Of a stretch of DNA of 64,000 bases, positions 50,498-62,984 are shown one piece after another. A program made the position numbers and the translations under genes. Origin of the DNA: Dryomyza anilis (Eukaryota > Arthropoda > Insecta > Diptera > Dryomyzidae); NCBI GenBank assembly GCA_951804985.1, contig OX638135.1, positions 9,687,058 through 9,751,057 on the forward strand. Reading direction: 5' to 3'. The notes under the pieces are model-generated. The model did no database searches, was not told where the DNA came from, and saw nothing but the letters and a program-made list of their open reading frames with translations. Positions within the stretch are counted from its first letter, which is position 1; each line of letters opens with the position of its first letter.

Positions 50498-50950
50498 ATA
50501 CAGATATACCCGCTCTACACTTTAATATGGTGTTGAACCATTATGTTTTGGGGTGCTATGTCGAGATCTGGTATTGGACCCATTCATAAAATTGACAGTC
50601 GCATAGACTATTTCCTATATATTTCCATATTAAATGACGTAATGTAACCTTTCACTGACGACAACCTGCCTGTTACATGACCTTTTCAAAAGGATAACGA
50701 CTATAAACTTATGGGACGAGGTACAAAAAAGTGGTTTCAGGTCAAAATGTTTGACTTATTGGACTGACCTTTATGTAGTCGACAACTAAATTCTATATAA
50801 AATTTGTGGGATCAGTTAAAAATAGAAAAAAAAGATAATCCCGAATAAAGTGTGAATTTTTGATGATCTTGACGAAATGGCAAAATTAGAATCGGCAGCA
50901 ATTCCAAAATAAGTTAACAATAAATTAATTGCAAAAGTGCAACACAGATG
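50498..50950 (+). pseudogene. Tc1-like transposase fragment (right arm)
   Basis: Plus-strand counterpart of 33125-33580. It carries GAMSRSGIGPIHKIDSRIDY, FQKDND and KKWFQVKMFDLLDWP in shifted frames, then a diverged NLWDQLK region. The part carrying the first catalytic D lies on the other side of the hAT MITE (about 49500-49600). Confidence 0.65.
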
Positions 50951-51492
50951 GCACGTAGTCATGTAAAATACGTAGTAATGTAAAATACATAGATATAAAA
51001 TATGTTTAATGCAAAATTTTAATTCTTTTGTAATTATGTGCACGGATAGTTTTTAGTTTGTGGGCTATAATCATCGACCATTAATTGACCATCATCGACC
51101 TTTGATTGACAGTAATAAAAAACTAATAAAAAAAAAACGTTTCAAAAACAAGCTTTTAAAAAAATCTGTACTAAAAAATTAAAAATAAATTTACTAAAAA
51201 TATATTTATAGTAGGTATGTATATTTATAATGAATACATATTAATATATGAAATAAATTAAATTCAATCTTATTCAAATTATATTATTAAGATATACGTT
51301 TATAAGCAATAAATTTTAAAATTTACTAAGAGGTTTGCAAATACAAAAATAAAAGCTTGCGGCAAAATTATTCAATATTACAGTCCAACTGTAGCACTAA
51401 TAAACTTTGCAATTCAATTCAACTTTTCAATAGTTTTCAATATAATTTTCGAGTAGGGGTAGCTATATGGAAGTATCTATGAGTTTTGTAAG

Positions 51493-52395
51493 CAGTGCAC
51501 TGTGGGACAGAAGTTAATTCTAGCTCGCCGTACAGTTTTGGGCCAATCTTAACGAAACTTTACACTAAGCATACATGGACTGTGAATAGATTTCAATTTG
51601 AAAATGAACAAGATTGGTCCATTGCCACTCCCACCTGTCATGTAATTGAAATGGTAAAATGACTGTAACTTTTGCTTGGAATGAGATATTTGGTTTATAA
51701 TTGGTATTTAGATGCATACTATAATTGCACATGACCATTCTTAATATGGGCGTGATTGGCCAACTGCCACGCCTACTATTCTTCCTAAACTATATAACTT
51801 GACCATCATAAGAGATATCCTGATAATACTAGGTACTATGGTACATATCACAATTCTTAATTACCATACCAAATATGGCCAGTTTTGTTAACTATAATGA
51901 CAGAAAAGGCAAAACTGACATTTTAAAATAACAAAATTTAGTTAGATTATTTTACGATTTTCATATATTTCTCATCACTTAAACTCATTTTAAATGACGT
52001 GTAGCAAACTAATGCAGGCATGTTTAACACCGTTAGAAAGAAGAAATTTCATTATGCATATAAAAAGATTTCTGAGAGCATTTGGAAGTTTTTTTTTCCA
52101 TGTCTACTTTTGTTTCAAAAATATGTAATTTTTGTTTTATGTTTTTGACAAATAATCATTTTTGATACACATGATTATAGTTCTCTCCATTCCCAATTAT
52201 ATAAAACTAACACTCTGCATGTGGAGTTTAAGTTGAAAGAATTATGACAGTTTTAATGTAACCCATTTTTGTTTCTTAAAAAGCACTTGTTTTTATTTTT
52301 TGACTTTAAGCAAGCCTACAAAAGGATTTTTCACTACGCTGTATCATATTTTTTTTTTGTTCTAGACTAAGCTTCTGTCCCATAGTCCAGTGCTG
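51493..52395. mobile_element. TIR-bounded non-coding element next to the palindrome
   Basis: The left end CAGTGCACTGTGGGACAGAA and inverted right end TTCTGTCCCATAGTCCAGTG are matched imperfect repeats of about 30 bp. CAGTG ends suggest hAT, but a clean 8-bp duplication is not visible. The interior carries GGGCGTG..CACGCC text but no transposase. Confidence 0.6.
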
Positions 52396-52906
52396 GTATC
52401 GGAAGTCCAATCATATTTTTTTGGCATGTATTATGTTTTTACCTCAGGATAATCTGGTAAATCTGAACTTTTAATTAGAAATATTAATTTATGTACTTAA
52501 TTTGGCTAAATGATGTAGATTAACGTTATATATCTCCTTGCCAGAAAGGGTCGTAATTTTACCGAGGTGTGTGGCACTTGTAAAATAAGCAAATCTTTTA
52601 AAATGCAACAACTCTCGACTTATAAAAGTAGTACATAGTTTTAAAAATTGAAGTAAAAGCTCATATTTTAAATTATAATCGCCATGTAGAATCTGGGTGT
52701 GATTGGACAAAGGGACGTGTTATCTCTTATACAATCTAGCCTAGGTTATAGTGTGCTGAGCGGTTGCGAGGTTTAAAGTATAAAGAGTTGTAGGTTTGTG
52801 ATGTATAAGATATATATAAATATGATCATAATTGTATTCCTTTGATAGCTAAAATTCATATTTAGGCTACATATTTACGAATGTAATATGCTCGAAGTTT
52901 TTAATA
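52396..52906. other. No gene seen
   Basis: One 73-residue minus-strand frame (52489-52710) has no recognisable domain. The rest is AT-rich. Confidence 0.45.
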
Positions 52907-53150
52907 TTTGCGCCGCACGCTTTTATTTTTGTATTTGCAAACCTCTTAGTAAATTTTAAAATTTATTGCTTATAAACGTATATCTTAATAATATAATTTG
53001 AATAACTTATTTCATATATTAATATGTATTCATTATAAATATACGTACCTTCTATAAATATATTTTTAGTACATTTATTTTTAATTTTTTAGTACAAATT
53101 TTTTTAAAAGCTTGTTTTTTAAAAAGTTTTTTTTATTAGTTTTTTCATTT
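52907..53150 (+). repeat. Third copy of the palindrome's outer-arm sequence
   Basis: CTTTTATTTTTGTATTTGCA through TTTTTAGTACATTTATTTTT to AAAGCTTGTTTTTTAAAAAG matches 32712-32945 in the left-arm orientation (with a deletion of about 14 bases) and its complement at the right arm's outer end. The arm terminus is therefore itself a dispersed repeat. Confidence 0.85.
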
Positions 53151-53179
53151 TTCCTTTTTTAGTCAATATATGGTCATTA

Positions 53180-53510
53180 GAATTATTATTTTGCATAAAT
53201 CGGTTCAGCGGTTACCGAGTTATAATTTTTGCCCTTAACACCCTCTGTCGATGGAATTTATAACTACTTTCTAGTCTTTAAAAATTTCCTGTACCAAGCA
53301 TTGTCAAGATCAGTTAAGTGGTTACCGAGATATACAAATTTGATCTTAGCACCCTCTATCGATATAATTTATAACTGCACTTTAGACTATGTTAAGTTTG
53401 GTGCTCGCAAAATTAATTGTACCAAGTTTTTCATATATCGGTTCAGCAGTTACCGCGATATGTTTTGTCCTTACCGTCCTCTATCGATATAATTTCGTAC
53501 TACACACTAG
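53180..53510. repeat. Three diverged tandem units of about 110-128 bp
   Basis: Each unit has CGGTTCAGCRGTTACCG, then GCACCCTCTATCGATATAA-like text and a TATAACTAC ending. Units start near 53201, 53311 and 53439. Confidence 0.7.
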
Positions 53511-53618
53511 CATATCGTCGTTTTAGAACGAAAAGTCACCAAATACATTTTCGAAATGCCAAGTATTCATTTACAAAAATCTTTATATATCATATATATA
53601 TTTTTTCATTGTCATATA

Positions 53619-55125
<1,507 letters not shown>

Positions 55126-55129
55126 CTCT

Positions 55130-55400
55130 CGATTTCATACGAGTATTTTCGAGTAGCCCGGGTAGTTCAAATACTCGAAAAACACGGGTATTAAATGTTC
55201 GAGCTACCCGGGTAGTTCGCAAAACCCGGGTAGTTTGTTCGTTCGTTTGTTCGTGCTATTCGAGTAGCTCGTTTGTTCGAGTAGCTCGATCGATGTTCGA
55301 GCTTCGAGTAGCTTGTTATTTAGTTCGTTTGTTCGAGTAGCTCGATCGATGTTCGAGCTTCGAGTAGCTTGTTATTTAGTTCGTTTGTTCGATTGACGAT
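55130..55400. repeat. GTTCGAGTAGCTCGATCGAT repeat cluster
   Basis: A 56-bp unit containing GAGTAGCTCGATCGATGTTC and TTGTTATTTAGTTCG is tandemly duplicated (about 55275-55386). Upstream, CCCGGGTAG recurs three times, once as the palindrome CTACCCGGGTAG. The GC-rich repeats stand out in AT-rich intronic sequence. No known family is recognised. Confidence 0.8.
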
Positions 55401-55408
55401 TGTTCATT

Positions 55409-55459
<51 letters not shown>

Positions 55460-55645
55460 AATATTTATATGATTTATGGATATCCAGATAATAGTGCACA
55501 CTAACTCTCGAAATTACTATACATATGTATATAGTTCATCCTACATCATTATAAAAATAGATAATCATTCCAATTATTTGTGTATATACAATTTCATTAC
55601 ATTAAAACATATTTAATCATATATTTTCTATCCGTGTGCGCTTAG

Positions 55646-55950
55646 GCGAAAGTGTTCCTGTTACAAAAACGCCACTTCCTCCAAAGCGCGATTTGGTGTT
55701 TCATAAAAAGGAACATGCACGTCACACGCTATTTTGTGGCACTAAGGTTATACAAACGCGTTATATTGGTTCCGAGAAGGTATTAGCAATTGTAATAAAT
55801 ACCGGAAATATCACGGCGAAAGGTGGACTTATACGATCTATTTTATATCCGCCACCTGTCGATTATAAGTTTGAACAGGATTCTTACAAGTTTATTGAGT
55901 GCTTGGGTTTGATTGCGTTAATTGGTTTCTTGTACACGCTGGTTAGTAAG
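55646..55950 (+). CDS. ATP13A: ATP13A exon: end of A domain and TM3
   Basis: The acceptor is CTTAG at 55641-55645 and the donor GTAAGT at 55951. The first codon is split (the first base of the TGE glycine lies in the missing upstream exon). It encodes ESVPVTKTPLPP, the P5-specific stretch TLFCGTKVIQTRYIG, NTGNITAKGGLIRSILYPPP and a membrane segment FIECLGLIALIGFLYTLV. It ends in phase 0. Confidence 0.93.
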
Positions 55951-58715
55951 GTAAGTTAAAGTATGTTAATGACAAAATCAATCAGCTTAGACAATTTTTT
56001 AAAATCTTAGATAATGCGCAATGTCGATGCAGTCAAAATCTTAGTTGAATCGTTGGACCTCATTACAATTGTTGTACCGCCTGCACTACCTGCGGCGATG
56101 TCAGTGGGTCGTTTTTATGCACAGAAGCGTCTTGAACGTAATAATATTTATTGCATCTCGCCACGTAGCATTAACGTTGCCGGAGGAATAGATTGCTGTT
56201 GTTTCGATAAGGTAGTTATTCTGAATGTGTTAAAATTCACTCAGCAAAACCTTTCATAATTGCTTCTTTACATGCTATTAACAATCTTAAACAATTGGTT
56301 TCAGTATCATTAATATATGTTTTAAATGATGTCTGTAATATTTTTAGACTGGTACGCTAACTGAAGACGGTTTAGATATGTGGGGTGTTGTGCCAAAATC
56401 GGCAACTAACGATTTTCAAATTCCCATAAAGCAGATTAGTCGTTTAGCTTGCGATCATTTCCTTTTTGGTATGGTCACTTGTCATTCCATAACCGTTATG
56501 AATGGCAAAATGATGGGTGATCCGTTGGATCTGAAAATGTTTGAGTCTACTGGTTGGGTACTGGAAGATCCGAAAAATATACCAGATAGTCAGAAGTATG
56601 GTTTAATACACCCAACAATAGTGCGCCAACCAAAAGAAGGTAGGATTTAATCGGTTTCGTAATATTTAAGCAGTTTTTTTGATCAGTTATTTGTTATTTG
56701 CAGCTAAAACTAATATTTATGAAAATAATGATCCTGAACATTTAGAGACGATGTCCATGCGTCAATCATCAGTTAATAATTTGCTTGCTGATGTCGGTTT
56801 ATTGCACGGCGAGGATAATAATGATCATGGCATTGTTCGTGAGTTTCCGTTTACCTCCAGTCTTCAGCGCATGTCTGTGATCACTCGACGTTTGAGCGAT
56901 AATCATTTTAGTGTTTATTGCAAAGGTTCGCCGGAAATGATTCAGCAGCTCTGCCATCTAAACACCATTCCAAACAATTATTTACAACAACTGGCAATAT
57001 TTGCCAAGCAGGGATATCGTGTGATTGCCATGGCATACAAGCCACTTAGTCACAAAATGAACTACACAAAGGCTCAACGTTTGACACGCGAGAGCGCTGA
57101 ATCTGAATTGGATTTCTTGGGCTTTGTCGTACTGGAAAATCGCTTAAAACCTGATACCACAAATGTCATACGATCGCTTACCACTGCAAATGTACGCACA
57201 ATTATGATAACCGGAGATAACATTTTAACGGCATTAAGTGTGGCACGCGACTGCGGCATTGTTGAAGAGACACAGGCAGTGGTGACGGTTAATGTACGCT
57301 ATACGCCTCATCAGGCGCAGCAGCATGAACTTTACTATACGCTGGAAATGGCAAACAACGACGTAACTACTGAAACACCTCTTGGCAATGAAAATGGTTC
57401 CTTAATTAATGAACAGCTTGAATGTAAGTAATTAATAACATTGAAACAATACAAAATATAAATACCATTATTTACTTTTGGTATCTTTATTACAAATTGA
57501 TCTGTGTGCTTCTAATTAAAAAAAGAACAAATGTTGGTAAAAAAAATATATATATTTTTTTTAATATACAACTTGTTTAGGGTGTACTTATTTTTTTTTT
57601 TTTTTTTTTTTTGCAAGATTTGAAACAACGGTTCACGGTTTTCGTTTTAAAATTTAAATATTACTAAAAAAATATGTACACCTTAAAAAGTCATTTTGGA
57701 GCATAACTTATACACTTTAAAACTGAGCTTATTTTAATGTACAGCTTTTTGACATTTACTTTCATACACAAAATTTCAAAAAACGTTATTAAATTTAAAC
57801 TCCAGGTTAATTTGGCTATAGTCAAAACATTTCAATAAATACACTTTTCTTAAAATGTCATAGAATGGTTTTTGGGATTATGGGTTTCAATAAGTTATTA
57901 AGATATTTTTATTTCTACTAGCAGCTGATGCCAACAGTGGAGTAAATGGTGATATAGCTTCACTTAACAGTGCTTCAATGCTGCAGATTAGCAGCAGTCT
58001 CACCAGCGTCGAAACTTATGATACGTGGACACATCGCGATGTTGAGAACGGAGCTTTGCCGACGTCTGATACAATAACATCTAAAATAAATGTTATCGAA
58101 GCGAATTGGCATCAAAATTATAAATTTGCAATGGTTGGCGAAACTTGGCAGATCGTTAGAGAACACTTTTCTAATGAATTGGAATTGTTTGTGGCACGCG
58201 GTTCAATATTCGCGCGTATGTCACCTGATCAGAAGCAGGCGCTTATAATAGAGTTACAGAATTTAGACTATTGTGTAGCTATGTGCGGTGATGGTGCAAA
58301 TGATTGTGGTGCTCTTAAAGTAGCGCACACTGGCATCTCTTTGAGTGAAACGGAATCGTCGATTGCATCACCGTTTACCTCGCGCAATCCAACAATTGCT
58401 TGTGTGCCAAAAGTTATCAAGGAGGGACGCGCCGCACTAGTCACATCATTCGGTATATTTAAATATATGGCTGCGTATTCGATGGTACAGTTTATATCGG
58501 TTATGATTCTGTATTCAATTGATTCAAATTTGACGGATAAACAATACTTATACATTGATCTCGGTTTAATATCGGTGTTTGCATTTTTTTTTGGAAAAAC
58601 TGAGGCATACGCTGGCACATTGGTAAAGCAGGTTCCACTAAGCTCTTTGATTTCATTGACACCATTAGCTTCTATAATACTGCATTTGATGGTAGTAATT
58701 GGATTTCAAATAGCA

Positions 58716-58798
<83 letters not shown>

Positions 58799-59519
58799 AG
58801 ATTTTATTTTTTTTATTCTGTAATTAATTTAATTCTATTCTATCGTTATTATTTTTATAGGATGGTTCCATTTGCATCAACAAAGCTGGTTCGTCCCATT
58901 TAAACTCTCTGATGCCGATCATTTGGGCTGTTATGAAAACTACACTATGTTTGCGATATCCAGCTTCCAGTACATAATATTAGCCTTTGTATTTTCAAAA
59001 GGCGCACCATATCGTAAACCGATTTGGTCTAACATACCATTCTGCCTATCGCTTGTTATTAATTTAAGTGTCGTTGTCTATTTAGTATTATATCCAGAGG
59101 CATGGTTAGCGAACTTTTTTCAGCTTATTTTGCCACCTGAAATGAAATTTCGTTATTGGATTATAGTTTACGGTGCTTGCAATTTTGTTATGCATGTGTT
59201 CGTTGAAGTTTTTATCATAGAATATCTATTGTTCCAGAAAATTCAAGTGCGTAAAATGATAAGTAGCAAAAAGCTAAAATACATGCAGGTAGAGTCCCAA
59301 TTGAGTCAATGTCCCAAATGGCCAACCATAACCAGAGCCGATACATTCGAGGCAACTGAGTTGGAGGCAACGCCTATATATGTGGAAATGCGAGCGGGAC
59401 AGAAAGTTCAAATGCCACTGCCGCAAAATACATCGCTGTTTGGATTTTTTGATGTAGAAAAATCAGCAACTCCGTTGACATCGCGACGAGCTATTGAGAG
59501 TACTTCTCAGCTAAGTTGA
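55646..59519 (+). CDS. ATP13A: ATP13A-family P5B-type ATPase, 3' six exons (5' part outside window)
   Basis: P5B ATPases sit in late endosome/lysosome membranes; mammalian ATP13A2 exports polyamines. Exons 55646-55950, 56011-56211, 56348-56639, 56704-57423, 57925-58716 and 58861-59519 splice in frame to about 988 residues with GT-AG borders. Motifs in order: ESVPVTKTP after the A-domain TGE, PPALPAAM in TM4, the phosphorylation site CFDK/TGTLTEDG, KGSPE, MITGDN, SPDQKQ, GDGANDCGALK and six C-terminal membrane segments. Family members are about 1,150-1,450 residues, so roughly 200-450 N-terminal residues are encoded upstream. Every catalytic motif is intact, so it is probably functional. The Drosophila orthologue is anne (CG32000). 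Confidence 0.95.
56011..56211 (+). CDS. ATP13A: ATP13A exon: TM4 and phosphorylation aspartate
   Basis: 67 codons, phase 0 at both ends. TM4 has ITIVVPPALPAAMSVGRFYA, the P5B ion/substrate-path signature. It ends in NVAGGIDCCCFDK, where the D (56206-56208) is the residue phosphorylated by ATP. The intron splits DK from TGT, separating the catalytic motif over two exons. Confidence 0.94.
56348..56639 (+). CDS. ATP13A: ATP13A exon: TGTLTEDG and start of N domain
   Basis: Starts TGTLTEDGLDMWGVV and contains LACDHFLFGMVTCHSI and GDPLDLKMFESTGW, the P5 equivalent of the N-domain GDPxE motif. It ends with G of a split alanine codon before donor GTAGG. Confidence 0.93.
56704..57423 (+). CDS. ATP13A: ATP13A exon: N domain and proximal P domain
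   Basis: 720 bp, the second largest exon. Carries FPFTSSLQRMSVI, CKGSPEMIQQLC (the nucleotide-binding KGxPE), GYRVIAMAYKPL, FLGFVVLENRLKPDT (the DPPR-equivalent) and RTIMITGDNILTALSVARDC. A variable acidic insert follows. It ends with T of a split serine codon. Confidence 0.93.
57725..57830 (+). repeat. Intronic copy of a palindrome-arm repeat
   Basis: GCTTTTTGACATTTACTTTC, AAACGTTATTAAATTTAAAC and CTCCAGGTTAATTTGGCTAT parallel 34733-34815 in the left arm, with moderate divergence. It lies inside the fifth visible intron of the ATPase gene. Confidence 0.7.
57925..58716 (+). CDS. ATP13A: ATP13A exon: hinge motif, TM5-TM7
   Basis: A poorly conserved serine/threonine-rich insert opens the exon. 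It is followed by ELELFVARGSIFARMSPDQK, CVAMCGDGANDCGALKVA (the P-domain hinge), ISLSETESSIASPFTS and FKYMAAYSMVQFISVMILYS. TM6 contains DLGLISVFAFFFGKTEAY. The acceptor may be TAG or CAG four bases apart; CAG at 57922-57924 keeps the frame. Confidence 0.9.
58721..58794. repeat. (TA)n in the last ATP13A intron
   Basis: About 74 bp of uninterrupted TA directly after the donor GTAA. Reading through it produces an artificial IYIYIY tail. Confidence 0.97.
58861..59519 (+). CDS. ATP13A: ATP13A last exon: TM8-TM10 and C-terminal tail
   Basis: After the acceptor TTTTATAG it completes GWFHLHQQSW, then ENYTMFAISSFQYIILAFVF, SKGAPYRKPIWSN, LVINLSVVVYLVLYPEAW and VMHVFVEVFIIEYLLFQKIQ. The cytosolic tail of about 80 residues ends SRRAIESTSQLS with a TGA stop at 59517-59519. 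Confidence 0.93.
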
Positions 59520-60240
59520 GACACGTATCACTTTAACGGTATCAAGCATTTCTACATTCGAATACTACTAAAGGAATTGCTAAGAGATGATATACAATTT
59601 TCAAATAATACTAGAAAAGGCATGTTCTGTCTTTTGTAACATGTGTTATATTTTATACCATCAGTCATCATACAAACATATATAAACATGTTTAAGGTCT
59701 TAACTGTGATTTCGAGATACTAATATTCATTTCAATAGTTGCAACTGCATCAATGTATTAATACCATGTAACATAATTCAATTGCGTTCGGATTGAATGT
59801 ATTACACGGTCAAAAACAACTTATTTAGAAATGGTTCTGTTTTTGAAAATTTCAATTAATTAATGCCGATAAGCATGAGAAATGAGTCAAGATAAGTGAG
59901 TAGGAGTAGTTAATTTAATAAAGTTTCCATCGAATTAGCTGTGTTCGTTCTATGTAATCAACTAAATTTCAAACTGGTCCAGATGTATGTGACTATTGCT
60001 ACTTATTATAGTAAGGTTTTGTTACATTTGGTTGAACTTTTCATGTGTATATAGTATATGCCGATGTAGTATACACTTATTTAAGATCAATAGTTTATTA
60101 CGAACATTGCTGAATCCACAATGATTTTATACATTTTTTCTTTAACTTTGGGTTAATCAGTATGTATATGATGGTTTAAATGAAGCCAATTAAAATTGAA
60201 AAAAAAACAAAACATTGTTAAAAACATAATAAATAATAAA
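59520..60240 (+). other. ATP13A: Probable 3' UTR of ATP13A
   Basis: Non-coding AT-rich sequence after the stop codon. AATAAA hexamers occur at 59917-59922 and at 60228-60240 (two overlapping), either of which could direct polyadenylation. The actual cleavage site cannot be read from sequence alone. Confidence 0.55.
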
Positions 60241-61165
60241 ATTCATCCATTTTCTATCATACTCAATTAGTTAAATTGTGGCTTTTCTGTGCTGATTTTA
60301 TGAAGTTAATAATTGGCGTAAATGAAAGCAATCAATTTGATCTAAATGTTCTCACTTGAACAAATTTGTTATTTGAATTTTTAAAATAAGATTCAAATAT
60401 TAAAGTTTATGATTAACGTGCTTCTGCTTTAGTGGGTTTCAAAAGAAACAATTTAAAAATTGCATTTCTTAAGGGTTACAAATAAAGTATTTGTTCAATA
60501 ATTTACTTCTGTATGTAGTTGAACCTGGTCGCAGATATCGTATCATAATCAAAATATATTTGATGAACACTTGTTCAGCTATGCTGACAGCAAATGATAA
60601 ATACATTGATCGTAAAGCGTTTTTTCGAAATTGTTTGCGGAAGTCACACCGGTTATATCTTAGAAATTTGTAGAAAAGTTATGTAAAAATTATTAATTTT
60701 AACTATTCACGACTTGTTATGTTGCCTATTAAATTATCATAGGGCGATGAATAATGGGTCATAATTATAAAAGTCGAATTTTCATCAAAATTGAAGCAAA
60801 TGCTTCGAATTGTCAAAATGTTCCGCATTTGCTTTAATTTCTATGCTAAAATCCAATTGATAATGTTCGAAAATATTAAATTTATAATAAATAGGTATGA
60901 ATAACAACGTTGAACTGACCAATTCCTTTGTAAATTTTGCAATAAAATAAATGATTTGATCAAAAAATGTAGACGTTCCAAATGTAAATACATTTTTATT
61001 TTTTATTAATATGGCCCATTATCTTAAGTGTTATGACGTTGACACTCCATTTTTACTGTAAATTAAAAAAAGCTTGCGTTTAATTCAAAAAAAAAAACTA
61101 AATAAATGTAAAATTATTATATTATATTAATTTAGTTAAAATTTGTTATTTTAAAAATTAGAGAA
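60241..61165. other. Downstream intergenic stretch, no gene seen
   Basis: A 60-codon frame at 60491-60673 shows no domain. An AATTGTCAAAATG/GAAATTTC-type inverted pair near 60770-60850 (AATTGAAGCAAATGC..GCATTTGCTTTAATT) could form a long hairpin. Nothing else is recognised. Confidence 0.45.
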
Positions 61166-61167
61166 TA

Positions 61168-61452
<285 letters not shown>

Positions 61453-61454
61453 TA

Positions 61455-61801
<347 letters not shown>

Positions 61802-61985
61802 TAATCAACATATTTCGTCATCTTAATAAGTGTTTATAAGCCAATATTTGAAAATTACTCAATATATATACGAAATACCAGTTTTTTTAAATTTTGTATT
61901 CCTATGAAAAATTGTTAAATCTAAAATTGCGGTGTGATTCGTGTCACTTTTTTTTATTCTAAATATTTTGTGGTAAATTACTGAT

Positions 61986-62445
61986 ATGGGTAAAAAAATG
62001 GAACTATCGATGCAACAGCGTATAAAAATACAGATTTTGCATGAAGTTGGGTTAAGCCAGAAGGAAATTGCATGAATGGTCAACTGTTCCCAATTTGGTG
62101 TTCAATGTACTATAAATCGTTTTAAGGACACTGGTACGCATAATTCCAGAAAGAGATGTGGTCGGAAACGCGTTACAACATGTCGTGAAGACCGAAATTT
62201 GATTCGAGGTGTGTTGGAATGCAGGAGTTCGCTGCGACCATGTCCGAACACAGCAGAAAAAATATTTCTTCTAGAACCGTCAGGAGACGTCTTCAGTATT
62301 CTGGGCTTAGAGGTTGCAAGTCCAGGAAAAAACCATGGTTAACAGAATGCACCAAAAAACATCGACTGGACTGGACAAAAATACACCAACATTTAACAGC
62401 AGAGAATTGGTCAAACGTGCTGTGGTCGGACGAATCCAACTTCGA
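61986..62445 (+). pseudogene. Tc1-like transposase, N-terminal part
   Basis: Tc1 transposase binds the TIRs with two helix-turn-helix motifs and cuts with a DDE triad. ATG at 61986 gives MELSMQQRIKIQILHEVGLS, then a stop at 62072. The HTH linker FKDTGTHNSRKRCGRKR follows, and after a frameshift near 62220 SRKNISSRTVRRRLQYSGL and DWTKIHQHL..NWSNVLWSDESNFEV. The D of WSDES is the first catalytic residue. Sequence breaks immediately after FEV. Confidence 0.88.
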
Positions 62446-62984
62446 GGTACAATTAATTACATTATGTTTTCTTCTTAAAATGTGCTTACATGTTCCTGGT
62501 ACTTACTATTACTGATGATTTTTTTTTGGGTCCCAATACTTTATATTCGATACTTGGTGCGCGAGCACCAGTATCGAATACTTTTGTTAAAAAAGTATTC
62601 GATATTCAAGGCTATTTTCTACAAATTTGTGGTCGTACTCAGTGAAAGAATTTTCTCAAGAGCTGGCAAATTAATTAATGACCGACGAAATAAACTAAAA
62701 GCAAAAAATGCTGAACAAATTCTTTTTTGTCTTTCAAATAAATACTTTTTTTACATAAACTTATTTTTTCTTAAAAATCTGCAATAAAATTGCAATGTTT
62801 TGTTAATTCGTTTTAAATAATATGATTTTATAATTTAATTATTTACTATGTGAATTGATTTTTTAACACGTGAACATTAACTGTTTTTTAATTACATACG
62901 TCAAATACAGATCTTTAAAGTCTTTTTTTATATTTCTGAATTTCGGAAGGTAAAAGTACTCAGTATTGAGTATTAAGTATTTGA
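62446..62984 (+). mobile_element. hAT-derived segment inserted in the Tc1 transposase
   Basis: Encodes (about 62640-62750) SERIFSRAGKLINDRRNKL plus KNAEQILFCLSNK, the C-terminal dimerisation helix of hAT transposases. The preceding conserved region is missing. It also contains paired hairpins: TATTCGATACTTGGTG with CACCAGTATCGAATA, and TCGAATACTTTT with AAAAGTATTCGA. GTATTGAGTATTAAGTATTT closes it. Exact ends and target duplications were not resolved. Confidence 0.7.

Larger units (their letters stand above)
42270..51455 (-). repeat. Right arm of the 19-kb imperfect palindrome
   Basis: Reverse complement of 32620-39415, but 9.2 kb instead of 6.8 kb. The excess is explained by a DINE-1 at 42499-43263 (765 bp), a DINE-1 at 47261-47996 (736 bp) and a hAT MITE at 49601-50497 plus its duplicated 8 bases (905 bp). 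The outer end is sharp at TTTTCGAGTA (51455). Beyond it the flanks share nothing. Confidence 0.93.

Noticed and set aside
57074..57259. Minus-strand frames inside the ATPase exons (also 57975-58166 and 58268-58618)
   Set aside because: Antisense shadows of strongly conserved ATPase coding sequence.
60491..60673. 60-codon frame downstream of ATP13A
   Set aside because: No domain, no splice or start context, inside AT-rich sequence.
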